DNA of 64,000 nt from Bacteroidota bacterium. GTDB taxonomy: Bacteria; Bacteroidota; Bacteroidia; Chitinophagales; Chitinophagaceae. A program made the translations under genes and the position numbers. The stretch covers positions 262,809-326,808 of the forward strand of contig JADJQP010000004.1 in assembly GCA_016712665.1 (NCBI GenBank). The letters are read 5' to 3'. The stretch's first letter is position 1. Each line of letters starts with the position of its first letter. Under the pieces are notes generated by a model that did no database searches, was not told the DNA's origin, and saw only the letters and a program-made list of their open reading frames with translations. Shown piece by piece: positions 1-8,498 of the stretch.

Positions 1-597
1 AAGAGCCCCCTCCTCTAGCATCTCTCTCGCTATGGTGCTATGTGCTGCAGGATAAACCGTTTTTAACCCATGCGCCACTACCCCAATTGTGGGTATATGG
101 TGTTTTAGGCAATTTTTGTGCGCTATGATATCGATACCATAGGCCAGTCCGCTGGCCACCTGCACATTAAACGGCTTCAGTTGTTCAATAAGATCCTCGC
201 ACATTTTTCTGCCATAATCAGTATAAGAACGTGTTCCGATGACTGACACCAATCTAGGGTGGTTTAGATTGGCAGCCCCCCTTTGAAAAAGAATGGGGGG
301 ACTATCCACGCAACTTTTCAAGCGATTTGGATAGGACTCATCATCAAAACAATGAATTTGAATTCGGTTTTGCTGTACGTACTTTAGTTCTGCATCCACC
401 AGAGGATATGCGGCAAATTGTAGAATAGCCTCGGCCATACTTTCGCTGATAATGCCACATTTTTTCAGTGTTTTGGGTCGTTGTTTAAATACTTGTTCGG
501 CGGTTTCGAAATGAGCTATGAGCTTTTTATATCGAATGGGGCCTATGCCACTTACCTGACTTAATGCAAGCCGGTAATACAATTCAATAGGATTCAT
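1..597 (-). CDS. dprA: DNA processing protein DprA/Smf, 5' part (runs off the window edge)
   Basis: The reading frame opens with ATG at 597 and stays open to base 1, giving the first 199 residues; the 3' end lies outside the window. DprA binds single-stranded DNA entering the cell and loads RecA during transformation. The N-terminal part (about residues 1-75) has helix-hairpin-helix-like segments such as LSQVSGIGPIRYKKL. From about residue 105 the Rossmann-like DprA domain begins, with VSVIGTRSYTDYGRK followed by QVASGLAYGIDIIAHK, which match the conserved GxR and SGxAxGID segments of the family. The gene starts just downstream of a tandem repeat. The family call is confident; nothing can be said about the C-terminal winged-helix region. 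Confidence 0.9.
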   Translation of the reverse strand, partial: MNPIELYYRLALSQVSGIGPIRYKKLIAHFETAEQVFKQRPKTLKKCGIISESMAEAILQFAAYPLVDAELKYVQQNRIQIHCFDDESYPNRLKSCVDSPPILFQRGAANLNHPRLVSVIGTRSYTDYGRKMCEDLIEQLKPFNVQVASGLAYGIDIIAHKNCLKHHIPTIGVVAHGLKTVYPAAHSTIAREMLEEGAL

Positions 598-611
598 GTG
601 CAGGTTCAATC

Positions 612-660
612 AGTAGGTAAAAAAAGTAGGTAACAAATAGTAGGTAACAAATAGTAGGTA
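612..660. repeat. 14-bp tandem direct repeat upstream of dprA
   Basis: AGTAGGTAA recurs at 612, 625, 639 and 653. The middle two copies form a perfect 14-bp unit (AGTAGGTAACAAAT), the first unit is 13 bp and the last is truncated. It lies 14 bp before the dprA start codon in the shared upstream region of dprA (minus) and the lipoprotein gene at 809 (plus). It may be simple replication slippage or a regulator-binding array; the sequence does not decide. Confidence 0.75.
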
Positions 661-761
661 TAATCGCAAAAGACTCGAGTCTTCTGGTTGCAAAATTACG
701 TTTTTACGAATAATTTTGAACTAAAATATAAGAATAGGTGAGATTTTTCGATAAACAAAAT

Positions 762-789
762 TTGAATTACCCACTTTTTATTATATTTG
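762..789 (+). promoter_or_regulatory. Candidate Bacteroidota-type promoter for the lipoprotein gene at 809
   Basis: TTG at 762-764 is followed after 17 bases by TATATTTG at 782-789, which fits the Bacteroidota -7 consensus TAnnTTTG. The spacer is slightly shorter than the usual 19-21. The ATG of the next gene is at 809, leaving room for a short leader. Confidence 0.45.
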
Positions 790-808
790 AGATTCTAAAT
801 TGTTTTGA

Positions 809-1267
809 ATGAAAATTTTTACCAAAATTTTTGCATTGTGTTTTATTGTGGTTGCCTTGGTTTCCAGTTCCTGTAGGCGCTCAAATAATAGCAAGTATTT
901 CTACGATGCAAAAAAAGACACCTCTGCTCCAAAAATTAATATCAGTGTTCCATTGCTTAACGATACCTACGGTTATGGCGAAGACATTCATATTGTGGGT
1001 ACTGTTACCGATTTGCAGGTGTCGGGATTTGGAGGGAAGTTACAAAGTCTAAATATTCAAGTGGATGAACTCGATAATCTTGATAGTGTCTTTATTAAAA
1101 CATTATTGCTTAAGACACCGGATGTAGATGCAAAAGAAGGATATACCTTTAATGAAAAAATGTTGATTTTTGCGGGTGCCAATCCTACATTTTGTCGGTT
1201 GGAAGTAAAAGCAACTGATTATTCAAGCAAAACAACCAGAGACACCGTTTATTTTAAGATTCAGTAA
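809..1267 (+). CDS. Putative lipoprotein of unknown function
   Basis: The protein has 152 residues. It starts with a basic-hydrophobic signal (KIFTKIFALCFIVVALVSSSC) ending in a lipobox whose cysteine is residue 22, so it is probably lipid-anchored. The mature part is short, beta-rich in character and acidic, with a segment APKINISVP near its start that resembles Ig-like or DUF4625-type lipoproteins of Bacteroidota; that resemblance is a guess. The gene ends 1 bp before the stop of the convergent CoA-transferase gene, so the two transcripts must overlap. No catalytic motif is visible. Confidence 0.7.
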   Translation: MKIFTKIFALCFIVVALVSSSCRRSNNSKYFYDAKKDTSAPKINISVPLLNDTYGYGEDIHIVGTVTDLQVSGFGGKLQSLNIQVDELDNLDSVFIKTLLLKTPDVDAKEGYTFNEKMLIFAGANPTFCRLEVKATDYSSKTTRDTVYFKIQ

Positions 1268-1268
1268 T

Positions 1269-1982
1269 TTATTGTTTTCTAACGGTTCGTTGTTCTATTC
1301 GCTTTTCATAATTTTTCCCTTGAAAAATTTTATGAACAAAGATTCCCGGTGTATGAATTTGATCGGGATCTAAAGTACCTAATTCTACCAATTCTTCCAC
1401 TTCTGCAATGGTAATTTTTCCGGCCATGGCCATCAATGGATTAAAATTACGTGAAGTAGCTCTAAAAATAAGATTGCCGTGATTATCGCCTTTCCATGCT
1501 TTTACAATGGCGTAATCGCTTTCAAAAGCACGTTCCATCAAGTACTCTTTTTCTTCACCATACATCGAAAACCTTCGGGTTTCTTTACCCTCTGCCACCT
1601 CAGTACCCACACCTGCCGGTGTGTAAATAACAGGCATGCCATATCCGGTGGCCATACAGCGTGTAGCGAGTGTGCCTTGCGGAATAAGCTCCACTTCGAG
1701 TTCACCACTTAATAGTTGGCGCTCAAATTCGGCATTCTCACCCACATAAGATGAAACCATTTTCTTTACTTGTTTTTGTTGCAACATCAATCCGATACCG
1801 AAATCGTCGACACCTGCATTGTTTGAAATACAGGTGAGGTTTTTTACCCCTTTGCGAACCAATGCAGCGATTGAATTTTCGGGAATACCGCATAAACCAA
1901 AACCACCGAGCATAATGGTCATTCCATCTTGTATATCTTTTACCGCTTCATCAGCATCAGCCACTACCTTATTGAGACCCAT
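1269..1982 (-). CDS. scoA: 3-oxoacid (succinyl-CoA type) CoA-transferase subunit A
   Basis: The protein has 237 residues, the normal length for subunit A of class I CoA-transferases, which move CoA between succinyl-CoA and acetoacetate or related acids. The N-terminal segment IMLGGFGLCGIPENSI contains the GGFGxxGxP element that holds CoA, and the downstream segments ISNNAGVDDFGIGLML, SYVGENAEFERQLLSGELEVEL and TPAGVGTEVAEGKE are typical of ScoA/AtoD. The catalytic glutamate is on subunit B, which is absent from the sequence on either side although the two genes are usually adjacent. The gene therefore stands alone here. The family call is strong; the exact acid substrate is not determined. 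Confidence 0.9.
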   Translation of the reverse strand: MGLNKVVADADEAVKDIQDGMTIMLGGFGLCGIPENSIAALVRKGVKNLTCISNNAGVDDFGIGLMLQQKQVKKMVSSYVGENAEFERQLLSGELEVELIPQGTLATRCMATGYGMPVIYTPAGVGTEVAEGKETRRFSMYGEEKEYLMERAFESDYAIVKAWKGDNHGNLIFRATSRNFNPLMAMAGKITIAEVEELVELGTLDPDQIHTPGIFVHKIFQGKNYEKRIEQRTVRKQ

Positions 1983-2068
1983 AGTATGTACGTTTTTTGA
2001 AAAAACAAATGTAAGAAAATAAAAAAGAAGGCCTTACATAATTGACTAAAAAATGCAGTTTCCCATTA

Positions 2069-2423
2069 TTATTCTGAAATCTGAACCTTGAGTTGATCAC
2101 CTTGGCTTTCCAAAGTTACATAGTTAAACAATTCTCCATTGGTGTAGTATCCATGTGTAAACTCATCGGCTCCTTTGGTAAGGTCGTTTTGAATTCTGAA
2201 AATCCACTGTCCATCTTTTTTTTTCCAGCAAGGTCCAGTCGTAATTCGCTACAAAGGTTTGCTCAGGCTGAATGCCGGCAAACGTTTGGTGAATATTATT
2301 GGTGCGTACTTCTACCGAAATAGGATACTTATTTTTGTTGGTTATTTTAAACTCGGTGACTTTGTTGGTAGAGCAACTCAGCAAGCCGGAAATTATTACT
2401 AGTAACAGAAGGACTCTCATCAT
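2069..2423 (-). CDS. Small lipoprotein, frameshifted in a 9-base homopolymer
   Basis: Translation starts at ATG 2423 with a lipobox signal (LLLLVIISGLLSC, cysteine about residue 17). The uninterrupted frame ends at 2163 in a basic tail unlike the rest. Removing one base from the run of nine T (2216-2224, A on the coding strand) restores a frame that reads on through WIFRIQNDLTKGADEF and GYYTNGELFNYVTLES to a TAA at 2069-2071, giving 117 residues. The restored tail looks protein-like, so the intact gene is the better model. Function is unknown; the likely site is the periplasmic face of a membrane. Expected confirmation: homologues continuing in the restored frame. Confidence 0.6.
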
Positions 2424-2450
2424 GGTTTCATTTTTTTAGTAATCCGAAAA

Positions 2451-2571
2451 TCAGCAGTAGAAATGCTAAAAAGATTACGTATCTATAAATCACCTTTTTG
2501 CAAATCTGATACCAAATACTAAATCCCCGATTTGCGGGACAGGCGGGGTAACCCCAACTAACACACTAGCC
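2451..2571. repeat. Dispersed intergenic repeat, copy 1
   Basis: This about 120-bp stretch aligns with 12934-13047 in the same orientation. Shared blocks are TCAGCA(G/C)TAGAAATGC at the start, TTGCAAA(T/C)CTGATACCAAATAC in the middle and a TAGCC end. A G-rich hairpin-forming part lies near the right end (CGGG about 2534 with CCCC at 2552-2555). It lies between a frameshifted lipoprotein gene and a haem-lipoprotein gene and has no coding potential. Confidence 0.6.
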
Positions 2572-2683
2572 CTCTTTTTGCCTAAGACCATTGTGTAATT
2601 TGGGTTAAATGTAATTTTTTTTTCCCAATAATAATAATCAGTGTACATTTGAAATCATATTGGGTAACAAAAAAATTCTTTTT

Positions 2684-3045
2684 ATGAAAATTCGCATCGC
2701 CTTCATTTTAATTATGGGACTTTTTATGATTTTTCCCGGATGCAAGAAAGAAAGTGAACCCATTACGTATGATTGTACCGGCCTCACCCCAACGTACGAC
2801 TTGAATGTAAAATCGCTCATGGATACACATTGCGCCACTGCAGGTTGTCATAGTGCAGCCAACAAGGCAGACGGAAAAGATTTGAGCACCTATGCCTCCA
2901 CAAAATCAGCGGCGTCGAATACTTCTTTTTGGGTAGTATTGAACACAGAAGTGGATTTGACAATATGCCACAGAACGCAGCAAAACTGGTCGATACTGAT
3001 ATTAAGACCATTGCCTGTTGGATTCAAAATGGGATGCCACAATAA
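2684..3045 (+). CDS. Mono-haem cytochrome-like lipoprotein (CxxxxCH), frameshifted
   Basis: Starting at ATG 2684 the protein has a lipoprotein signal (RIAFILIMGLFMIFPGC) and then a segment with HCATAGCHSAANKADGKDL, a CxxxxCH arrangement like the haem-binding motif of short Planctomycete/Bacteroidota c-type cytochromes. The open frame leaves the family pattern after a run of five T (2926-2930). Adding one T restores GFDNMPQNAAKLVDTDIKT and CWIQNGMPQ with a stop at 3043-3045 (120 residues), the usual 'MP..KL...DI..I..WI..G' ending. A haem-binding role is inferred from the motif; CxxxxCH is a rarer attachment form. The T9SS thioredoxin-like gene follows about 110 bp later. Confidence 0.65.
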
Positions 3046-3157
3046 ATACGTATTCTAAAAAGATTCGAATCTGCAGATATCGGCATCCGAACTATTTGTA
3101 TATTTGTGGGGCATGCGTTATATATCGATAATTTTTTTATCCCAAAAGAAATCTCAA

Positions 3158-3949
3158 ATGAAAAGAATCCTACTTTATATCGTTACCATTTTCTTGACCC
3201 TGTTATCGACGTTGTCTAAGGCCCAAACAGCAATGCAACTGTCGGGACCAGATTGTAATAATGTCAACCACGATTTATTTGCAGAATTGGACGCAGGTAA
3301 GGCTGTGGTAGTATATTTTTTTATGGACAATTGCAATGTTTGCCCTCCACCTGCAACCAATATTCAGAAAATGGTTAACAATATTCTTGTCAATTATCCG
3401 GGGATGGTAACCGCCTATGCATTGCCCTACAATAATGTACCTACCTGCGCACAGACTGCTGCTTGGGTTACAAGCAACAGTCTTTACCTATATGCCCCTT
3501 ATGACAGCGGTGCGGTACAAGTGGCTCATTATGGCGGTTTTGGAATGCCAACCGTGGTGCTTCTCGGTGGTAGCGATCATAGAACCTTGTTCAAAACAAA
3601 AGCCTATTTAGATAGTGATACAACCATTATGCGAGATAGCATTTTAGCCTTGTTTGCTGCAGGACCCAGTTCGCTTACCAATTATTTAAACGCCAATGAC
3701 ATATCAATTTTTCCGAATCCTTCTTCAAATGCAACAGGCATTTCCGTGTCATTACTGAAAACCACAAACCTAAGTATGGAGCTTTGTGATATAAACGGAA
3801 AGACGATAGAAACGATTTGTCAAATTCAAAATGCGAGCGGTTGCATTGTTCAGCAACTGAGCACCGCTGCCTATACAAGCGGTCATTATTTTATTAAAAT
3901 AAATACCAACGGAAAAATCTATTTTCGAAAGTTAGAAATTAGCCATTAA
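3158..3949 (+). CDS. Secreted thioredoxin-like protein with T9SS type A sorting domain
   Basis: The chosen start is ATG 3158, directly before a clear signal peptide (ILLYIVTIFLTLLSTLSKAQ), giving 263 residues. Upstream codons in frame lack a signal and are left out. Residues about 25-165 look like a thioredoxin fold, with FFMDNCNVCPPP (cysteines 59 and 62, CxxC) and a later GGFGMPTVVLL segment holding the cis-proline position. The last 80 residues form a T9SS sorting domain starting with ISIFPNPSSN and ending in YFRKLEISH. The protein is therefore exported and displayed or released through T9SS. It may handle disulfides or haem-thiol redox for the neighbouring cytochrome-like lipoprotein, which is inference from position. 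Confidence 0.8.
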   Translation: MKRILLYIVTIFLTLLSTLSKAQTAMQLSGPDCNNVNHDLFAELDAGKAVVVYFFMDNCNVCPPPATNIQKMVNNILVNYPGMVTAYALPYNNVPTCAQTAAWVTSNSLYLYAPYDSGAVQVAHYGGFGMPTVVLLGGSDHRTLFKTKAYLDSDTTIMRDSILALFAAGPSSLTNYLNANDISIFPNPSSNATGISVSLLKTTNLSMELCDINGKTIETICQIQNASGCIVQQLSTAAYTSGHYFIKINTNGKIYFRKLEISH

Positions 3950-4261
3950 ATGATTCTGTAACAAGCTCTTGAATTTTAGAGTAGCAGAAGACATTTTTAA
4001 TACGTACTCTTTCATATTTTTTCTAAACGAATCGGCATAAAAATTTACAAAAAAAAAAGAAAGTGAAGTTTTTGAATAATTCGTACCGTGTTGTAGTAAA
4101 ACTATACTATAAGCAAACCTTGACAGCAGATAAAGGAGCCCGTTTAAAATAGCAGCATTTTATACAAAAGATACACCTATCCTTTTGACACCAAACAAAA
4201 TTTTTTGTTTTGCAGTTTTAGGAGGAAATGAAAAAATGTAGAATCGTCCTTGAATTTTCTT
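3950..4261. other. Intergenic stretch between convergent genes
   Basis: About 310 bp between the stop of the thioredoxin-like gene and the stop of lpxC-fabZ. It is AT-rich with A-tracts (for example around 4048-4060). An AGGAGG-like site followed by ATG at 4228 leads only into a short frame overlapping the 3' end of lpxC. No RNA gene, repeat or convincing terminator is visible. Confidence 0.5.
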
Positions 4262-5668
4262 CTATGCCCTTGGCACGATTTGCGCCATTAAATCAGCCTC
4301 ACAAACAATCTTATTCCCCACATAAGCTGTTCCTTTCATTTCGCAAATGCCTCTTCGTATGGGTTGGGTAAGCTCCATCTTCATGACGAGGGTATCGCCG
4401 GGCATTACCTTTTGTTTGAAACGAGCATTATCGATTTTTAAGAAATAGGTATCGAATTTTTTATCGGGGCCACCCTGATTATTGAGTACCAATACACCAC
4501 CGGTTTGCGCAAGGGCCTCCAATTGCAGCACGCCCGGAAACACCGGATTGTCGGGAAAATGACCGGTAAAACAAGGTTCATTTACAGTTACATTTTTGAT
4601 ACCGATAATGTGATTATCGCTCAAATCTATTATTTTATCTACCAATAAAAACGGATAGCGATGGGGCAATAATTTGGAAATATAATTAATATCATAGATG
4701 GCAGGCACCGTGGGATCATATACGGGCACATCCAACATGCTCTTGTTCTTTTTGATATAATCTTTTATTTTTTTTGCAAAAGCAATATTGGTTTTATGAC
4801 CCGGTCTATATGCAATAACATTTGCCTTTATGGGATAACCAACTAAGGTGAGATCACCTACAATATCTAATAATTTATGTCGAGCAGGCTCATTGGTAAA
4901 ATGCAGGTTCAAATTATTTAATATTCCCTCCTGTACTACTTCGATATTCGGTTTATTAAACATCTTGGCAAGCTTATCCAATTCATCTCGTTCCAATACC
5001 CGGTCTACCACCACAATGGCATTGTCGAGGTCGCCTCCTTTAATCAAATTATTATTAAATAGAAATTCGATTTCATGCAAAAAACAAAACGTGCGACAAG
5101 GTGCTATTTCCTTTTTGAAACTCTTCAGACTTTTCAGATAGGCATGTTGAGTGCCCAAGACCGTAGAATTAAAATCAATCATGGTAGTGATTTTGTATTC
5201 GGTACTGGGCGTGGCCACCATTTCCACATTTTTGTCTTCGTCGGTATACGCAATATTCGTATCAATGGAGAAATAAATCTTTTTAGCATTCTGCTCTTCA
5301 ATTCCTACTTTTTCAATGGCATCTACAAACACGATGGCACTGCCATCCATAATAGGAATTTCCTCAGCATCTAATTCAATAAGTACATTATCGACCCCCA
5401 TACCGGTAAGGGCCGCCAAAATATGCTCAACCGTGGCTACTCGTGCTCCGTTTAGTTCGAGGGTAGTCCCTCTCGACGTATCTACCACATAATCGACATC
5501 CGCCTTAATAAGCGGTGCATCGGGTAAATCAATACGTTGAAATTTAATGCCATGACCCGGACTGGCAGGCTTCACGATCATTTTGGTATGGACGCCTGTA
5601 TGCAAACCCACTCCTTCAATTGCAAATTCGCTTTTTAGGGTATGCTGATTGGTATTGTATACATTCAT
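4262..5668 (-). CDS. lpxC: Bifunctional UDP-3-O-acyl-GlcNAc deacetylase / 3-hydroxyacyl-ACP dehydratase (LpxC-FabZ fusion)
   Basis: ATG at 5668 gives 468 residues starting NVYNTNQHTLKSEF; a GTG 21 bases upstream is also in frame but less likely. The first about 300 residues are LpxC, the zinc deacetylase committing lipid A synthesis, with VEHILAALTGMGVDN and, further on, RHKLLDIVGDLTLVG, which hold zinc-binding histidines. A short linker leads to a full FabZ dehydratase: LLPHRYPFLLVDKI, then CFTGHFPDNPVFPGVLQLE with the catalytic His and Glu. This fusion is characteristic of Bacteroidota. It couples lipid A and fatty acid synthesis, which compete for hydroxyacyl-ACP. It follows lpxD by 29 bp and is probably co-transcribed with it. 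Confidence 0.96.
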   Translation of the reverse strand: MNVYNTNQHTLKSEFAIEGVGLHTGVHTKMIVKPASPGHGIKFQRIDLPDAPLIKADVDYVVDTSRGTTLELNGARVATVEHILAALTGMGVDNVLIELDAEEIPIMDGSAIVFVDAIEKVGIEEQNAKKIYFSIDTNIAYTDEDKNVEMVATPSTEYKITTMIDFNSTVLGTQHAYLKSLKSFKKEIAPCRTFCFLHEIEFLFNNNLIKGGDLDNAIVVVDRVLERDELDKLAKMFNKPNIEVVQEGILNNLNLHFTNEPARHKLLDIVGDLTLVGYPIKANVIAYRPGHKTNIAFAKKIKDYIKKNKSMLDVPVYDPTVPAIYDINYISKLLPHRYPFLLVDKIIDLSDNHIIGIKNVTVNEPCFTGHFPDNPVFPGVLQLEALAQTGGVLVLNNQGGPDKKFDTYFLKIDNARFKQKVMPGDTLVMKMELTQPIRRGICEMKGTAYVGNKIVCEADLMAQIVPRA

Positions 5669-5697
5669 AAGATTTTCTTTTTTCACCACTAGTCAAT

Positions 5698-6741
5698 TTA
5701 TGGATTATTAAGGATGTCATTTAGTTTATTTTCGAGTTCATTAACTCGCGCTTGTAACTCAGGTAAGTTTTTGAAAACCGCCTGACTCTTTAATGCCGAT
5801 TTATAATCAAAAGCCGGCGAACCGGTTAGTGAAACATTGGCATGCTTTACCTCTTTGGAAACACCGCTTTGGGCATTGATTTTGGTACCGTCTGCAATTT
5901 TTATATGACCTACGATGCCAGCCTGTCCTCCTATCATCACAAAATTTCCGATTTTGCTGCTGCCCGAAACACCTGCCTGGGCAGCAATGACGGTATTTTC
6001 ACCGATTTCAACGTTGTGTGCCACTTGAATCAAATTGTCGAGTTTGGCGCCCTTTCTAATAATTGTGGAACCCAAAGTAGCTCGGTCGATGGTGCAATTA
6101 GCCCCAATTTCAACCTCATTTTCGATCACCACATTTCCTAACTGAGGTATCTTATGAAACTTGCCATTTTCGAATGCAAATCCAAAACCATCGCTTCCTA
6201 TAACCGTGCCGGAATGAATAATTACATGGTCGCCGATGATACAATCATTGTAAATTTTAACTCCTGCATGTATTACAGTATGCTCTCCAATGCTTACATG
6301 TTCGCCAATAAAGGAAGTAGGATTGATTTTAGCGTGGGCGCCAATTTTAACCTTGTCGCTGATGTAGCTAAAGGCACCGATATAGGCTCCCTCCCCAATG
6401 CTGGCCGATTCTGCAACATAACTTTGGGCTTCAATTCCTACCTTGGGTTTGCTTCGAATAATTTCCTGATAGGTTTGCAACAAAAGGGCAAAAGCGCTAT
6501 AGGCATCTTTTACTCGTATTAAGGTTGGCTTTACCGATTGTTTTAATTCTAGATCTTTGTTAACTAAGGCAACAGATGCCTGCGTTGAATACAGAAAATC
6601 TTCATATTTGGCATTCGCCAAAAAACACAAATCTCCCTCCTTTGCTTCTTCAATTTTTGCAATGCCACTAACACTGCTGTTTGCATCTCCTTCTATTTCA
6701 CCTTGCACCAATGTGGCAATTTGTTGAGCCGTAAATTTCAT
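5698..6741 (-). CDS. lpxD: UDP-3-O-(3-hydroxyacyl)glucosamine N-acyltransferase LpxD
   Basis: 347 residues, the usual LpxD length. The enzyme adds the N-linked hydroxyacyl chain to the lipid A precursor in the cytoplasm. An N-terminal uridine-binding domain (about 1-100) is followed by a left-handed beta-helix of hexapeptide repeats (IGEGAYIGAFSYI, IGEHVSIGEHTVIHAGV, IGANCTIDRATLG) and a C-terminal helix (ELQARVNELENKLNDI) used for trimer packing and acyl-carrier binding. The catalytic His lies in LIQVAHNVEIGEN. The order lpxD then lpxC-fabZ is conserved in Bacteroidota. The start ATG is 10 bp from the end of the upstream HD-domain gene, suggesting an operon. Confidence 0.96.
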   Translation of the reverse strand: MKFTAQQIATLVQGEIEGDANSSVSGIAKIEEAKEGDLCFLANAKYEDFLYSTQASVALVNKDLELKQSVKPTLIRVKDAYSAFALLLQTYQEIIRSKPKVGIEAQSYVAESASIGEGAYIGAFSYISDKVKIGAHAKINPTSFIGEHVSIGEHTVIHAGVKIYNDCIIGDHVIIHSGTVIGSDGFGFAFENGKFHKIPQLGNVVIENEVEIGANCTIDRATLGSTIIRKGAKLDNLIQVAHNVEIGENTVIAAQAGVSGSSKIGNFVMIGGQAGIVGHIKIADGTKINAQSGVSKEVKHANVSLTGSPAFDYKSALKSQAVFKNLPELQARVNELENKLNDILNNP

Positions 6742-6751
6742 TCGTATGATG

Positions 6752-7960
6752 TTATTTTCTCAAATAGCAAATGTAATGTTTTTTTACGGGTACTAATAAC
6801 TCAGCAGTAATTAATGTATTTTCCACTTCTGATATGGCTTTCAACTCCCCATTTTTAAAAAGGATTTTGATATGCTCATCCCCGGCTGTATAGGTTTTAT
6901 TGGAGGTCGCATCTTGTACAAAATAATAATCTATGGCTTCATCAGAAATCGAAAAATCACTTTGCACCTGCTTTCTCCATGTCTCAATTTGAGTAGCGGT
7001 TTCAGTGGCCAAAAATTTTACTTTAAACAGCTTTCTGTCATTCAATCGACTACATAAATTTGACAAAACCGAATCTGAATGGGTTGCCCATACCTTTACC
7101 GAACTAATGACATCATTATCGTCGAGGAGCAGAAATTGCTGCAGACATTGCTCATCGTTTTCAAAATCGGAAAGGGTATAATCTTTAATCAAAAAATATT
7201 TCATAGGAGGTGTGGCAAACAATTCAACCCCTTGCTTTGCCAACTCTTTGGCGCGCTTCAATATTTTCACCAACATCAATTCGGAGCTAAGTACCGTTTT
7301 ATGAAGATAAACCTGCCAATACATAAATCGGCGTGATATCAAAAATTTTTCGATCGAATGGATGCCCTTCTCCTCTACTACCAATTCGCCCTGATGTACT
7401 GTCAACATTTTAAGAATACGTTCATAGCCAACCACTCCTTCACTAACTCCAGTAAAAAAACTATCGCGGACCAGGTAATCGAGCCGATCTACATCTAACT
7501 GTGAACTCACCAATTGGTGCAAAAACGTTTTGGGATAGGCCCCGGTAAAAATATCGATGGCTAATTGCAATTTTCCATGGAACTCTACATTCAAGGTTTC
7601 CATAATGAGTAAGGACAACTCTTCGTGATGCACATCTACCAAGGTATGTTCTAAGGCATGAGAGAAAGGGCCATGACCTATATCATGCAACAGAATGGCA
7701 ATTTTGGCACCTTGCGCTTCTTCGGGACTTATTTCAATTCCTTTTTGAACAAGTTCTTCAATGGCATTTTGCATTAAATGATACGCCCCTAAGGAATGAT
7801 GCAAACGAGTATGTACCGCTCCGGGATATACCAGATAAGCAAGCGCCATTTGTTTGATACGACGCAATCGTTGATAATACGGATGCGAGATGATGTTGTA
7901 AATCAGTTCATCATCAATGGTGATAAATCCATGCACCGGGTCGTTGATAATTTTTCGCAC
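6752..7960 (-). CDS. HD-domain phosphohydrolase (dNTPase-like)
   Basis: 402 residues beginning at a GTG at 7960 with RKIINDPVHGFITIDDEL, the characteristic opening of this HD family, so the start is well placed. The metal-binding core includes YYQRLRRIKQMALAYLVYPGAVHTRLHHSLG, spread over residues about 28-58, and the HD doublet in LLHDIGHGPFSHALEH at about residue 92. A further Asp occurs in SSQLDVDRLDYLVRDSFF. Family members hydrolyse nucleotide or dNTP phosphates, but the substrate cannot be told from sequence. Its position directly ahead of lpxD on the same strand is common in Bacteroidota. Confidence 0.9.
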   Translation of the reverse strand: MRKIINDPVHGFITIDDELIYNIISHPYYQRLRRIKQMALAYLVYPGAVHTRLHHSLGAYHLMQNAIEELVQKGIEISPEEAQGAKIAILLHDIGHGPFSHALEHTLVDVHHEELSLLIMETLNVEFHGKLQLAIDIFTGAYPKTFLHQLVSSQLDVDRLDYLVRDSFFTGVSEGVVGYERILKMLTVHQGELVVEEKGIHSIEKFLISRRFMYWQVYLHKTVLSSELMLVKILKRAKELAKQGVELFATPPMKYFLIKDYTLSDFENDEQCLQQFLLLDDNDVISSVKVWATHSDSVLSNLCSRLNDRKLFKVKFLATETATQIETWRKQVQSDFSISDEAIDYYFVQDATSNKTYTAGDEHIKILFKNGELKAISEVENTLITAELLVPVKKHYICYLRK

Positions 7961-8031
7961 TGTTGAATTTTTACAATGTAAAACTAATCACAATTCGGGA
8001 CAGATGGTGTCTAAATTGCAAAACAAGATCT

Positions 8032-8379
8032 TTACAACTGGTTCTTCTTCATTTCCTCTTCCATCTTCTTTTTAAACGATTTGGAAAATTCTCTAATATC
8101 CTCCGCAATATGTTTGTGTGTAGTGGCTCTCTCGTAGGTATCGGCCATGGTCATAAAGGTTTGAAAGAAAAAATCATTCATATCATCCACCATCATTTTT
8201 TTGGTCCATAGGTCAATGCGCAAGGCAGCATTTTCAGTTACATCCCAAATGCTAAGCATAAACGCTTTTGCTTCAACCGGCTTTTCAACACCGCCTTCTG
8301 CAGCAGCCCAGTAAATTTTTTCGGGGACTTTATTTTCGTCTAAAACTACATCCAATGAAATGGTAGAACCTTGTGCCAT
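8032..8379 (-). CDS. gldC: Gliding motility protein GldC
   Basis: 115 residues with the GldC hallmarks: an N-terminal beta segment ISLDVVLDENKVPEKIYW, then AFMLSIWDVTENAALRIDLWTK and the strongly conserved MTMADTYERAT helix, with a lysine-rich tail. GldC is a small soluble protein conserved with the Bacteroidota gliding/T9SS gene set; its biochemical role is not settled. No other gld gene is nearby, whereas in flavobacteria it often follows gldB. It ends 71 bp before the HD gene start and probably has its own promoter upstream of 8379. Confidence 0.92.
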   Translation of the reverse strand: MAQGSTISLDVVLDENKVPEKIYWAAAEGGVEKPVEAKAFMLSIWDVTENAALRIDLWTKKMMVDDMNDFFFQTFMTMADTYERATTHKHIAEDIREFSKSFKKKMEEEMKKNQL

Positions 8380-8444
8380 ACTTTAATTTTAGTGGGCGCA
8401 AAAGTAGGAAAAAAAGGAAAGATCGCCTGCAAATGTTTTATTAT

Positions 8445-8478
8445 AAAAAAAGGCAGCCCGGATAATGGTACTGCCTTT
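8445..8478 (-). terminator. Rho-independent terminator of the secreted-protein gene at 8499
   Basis: On the minus strand AAAGGCAG (8478-8471) pairs with CTGCCTTT (8456-8449), with a 14-base loop, followed by further T residues. It lies 20 bp after the stop of the gene at 8499-9092 and before gldC. Confidence 0.75.
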
Positions 8479-8498
8479 CTTTTCTTATTCAGGAAAAT

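Noticed and set aside
4228..4420. AGGAGG-like site and ATG on the plus strand near 4228.
   Set aside because: The frame is short, runs antisense into lpxC-fabZ and shows no protein features.
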